A DNA stretch of 64,000 bases from Rhizobium leucaenae USDA 9039 (GTDB taxonomy: Bacteria > Pseudomonadota > Alphaproteobacteria > Rhizobiales > Rhizobiaceae). Within the stretch, counting starts at the first letter, position 1. Every line of letters starts with the position of its first letter. The translations under genes and the position numbers were made by a program. The stretch is from NCBI RefSeq assembly GCF_000426285.1, contig NZ_AUFB01000008.1, positions 124,001 to 188,000 of the forward strand, read 5' to 3'. Below the pieces are notes generated by a model, which saw only the letters and a program-made list of their open reading frames with translations, made no database searches and had not been told where the DNA came from. This document shows, one piece after another, positions 63,231 to 64,000 of the stretch.

Positions 63231-64000
63231 TCAGGCGCGCCTGCTTGCCGGTGCGTAGGCCGCCGGTCTCCGCGGAATTTCGAGAGTGATGGCCAAGCCG
63301 CCGCCTGCGGGCAGCGATGCGGAGACGCGCCCGCCGTGATGCTCGACCGCCTGCCGCGTGATTGCAAGGCCGAGGCCATATCCCCCTTCCGGCACGGCGT
63401 CGTTGCCGCGGGAAAATGGTTGAAAAATGCGTTCCAGCTCATCTCGCCCGACCGCCGGTCCTTGATCCGTCACGCGGATCTTGAGGAGATCGGCCGTCGT
63501 TTCACAGGACACCGAGATGCTTGAATGCGGGGCCGTATATTTAATGGCATTGCGAACGACGTTTTCGAGTGCCCGATAGATCAGCTCACCTTCGACTTCG
63601 GCGGCGAACATGCCGCCGACGCTGGGCGTGATCGAGACCTCTCTGGCCTGGGCTTCGAATGCTGCGTCGCCCAGGATCTCGTTCAAAAGCTCGATGACGT
63701 CAACGGATTGCGTTTTCAGAGGCAGGCTGGAGCCGGCGGTCAGTCTGGCAAGTGTCAGGATTTCTCCTACTAGCATATCGAGCCGTTCGACCTCCCTGTC
63801 CATGCGATCCAGCATGACGTCGAGTTTCGCCGGATTCTGCCGGAGGACACCCACGGCGGCCTGAAGGCGGGATAGGGGCGAACGCAGCTCATGGGACACG
63901 TCGTGGAACAGCCGCTGCTGCGCATCTTGAAGCTCATGGAGCCGCGCTGCGCTGGAGTCGAAATCATGCGCAAGCGCAGTGACTTCGTCTTTTCGGCCGG
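63231..64000 (-). CDS. Sensor histidine kinase, partial (C-terminal part)
   Basis: The gene enters from beyond the right edge, so its N-terminus is missing. The visible 256 codons give the end of a HAMP domain (GRKDEVTALAHDFD), HisKA with the phosphoacceptor histidine (VSHELRSPLSRLQ) and the ATPase domain with ENVVRNAIKYTAP and GGYGLGLAITRQAV. The typical architecture is a membrane-bound kinase. Its receiver partner should lie to the right of the window. Confidence 0.9.
   Translation of the reverse strand, partial: GRKDEVTALAHDFDSSAARLHELQDAQQRLFHDVSHELRSPLSRLQAAVGVLRQNPAKLDVMLDRMDREVERLDMLVGEILTLARLTAGSSLPLKTQSVDVIELLNEILGDAAFEAQAREVSITPSVGGMFAAEVEGELIYRALENVVRNAIKYTAPHSSISVSCETTADLLKIRVTDQGPAVGRDELERIFQPFSRGNDAVPEGGYGLGLAITRQAVEHHGGRVSASLPAGGGLAITLEIPRRPAAYAPASRRA

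Overview
The window looks like chromosome or chromid DNA of a Rhizobiaceae bacterium, most likely Rhizobium or a close relative. The evidence is a G+C-rich sequence with strong third-position G/C bias in most genes, several small protein families typical of rhizobia (DUF982, DUF6894, FixJ-like receiver fusions), a malonyl-CoA synthetase of the rhizobial MatB type, a ROSE-type RNA thermometer in front of an Hsp20 gene, and many AraC and LysR regulators. No rRNA, tRNA, insertion sequence, integrase or CRISPR array was seen. The region reads as accessory or regulatory chromosome with scattered gene remnants, not as a phage or plasmid core.

Left part (1-16 kb): a ketone-body/PHB module (3-hydroxybutyrate dehydrogenase, acetoacetate decarboxylase, patatin-like hydrolase), a lone TIR-domain gene of lower G+C, a GAF-GGDEF-PilZ protein, a GNAT acetyltransferase, a large Orn/Lys/Arg decarboxylase and a PAS-GGDEF protein. 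Then come a decayed GlxA-type regulator, an amino-acid catabolic pair (M20 amidohydrolase and diaminopropionate ammonia-lyase) with a divergent Lrp/AsnC regulator, and a malonyl-CoA synthetase preceded by what looks like the tail of a lost malonyl-CoA decarboxylase gene.

Middle (16-36 kb): two AraC regulators around a patch of gene debris (including a methyl-accepting chemotaxis protein fragment), a LuxR-type regulator, a three-gene TadG/TadE cluster, another AraC regulator, a methyltransferase, a MYG1-family protein, a chemotaxis receptor gene broken by an in-frame amber codon in its most conserved motif, a CHASE-like/GGDEF/EAL protein and a long Prc/Tsp-type periplasmic protease.

Right part (35-64 kb): a LysR regulator divergent from a non-pyrrolysine MttB-family methyltransferase; an AlkB-like dioxygenase followed by a protein with two HARP-like modules; quinone oxidoreductase, EamA exporter and their regulators; the thermometer-controlled Hsp20 gene; many small stress-type genes; a Crp/Fnr regulator; an SRAP DNA-protein crosslink protein; and a very repetitive 871-residue protein built of octapeptides inside an exact 408-bp higher-order repeat. 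That gene is followed by a sensor kinase/receiver pair. The window ends with a LigB-type dioxygenase, DoxX and quinone oxidoreductase set facing a LysR regulator across a perfect TTGAT-N4-ATCAA palindrome, and a truncated sensor kinase.

The best candidates for something undescribed are the 408-bp-periodic octapeptide protein, the TIR gene with an unassigned N-terminal domain, and the AlkB/HARP-like pair. All functions below are inferred from sequence reading; no database search was run.
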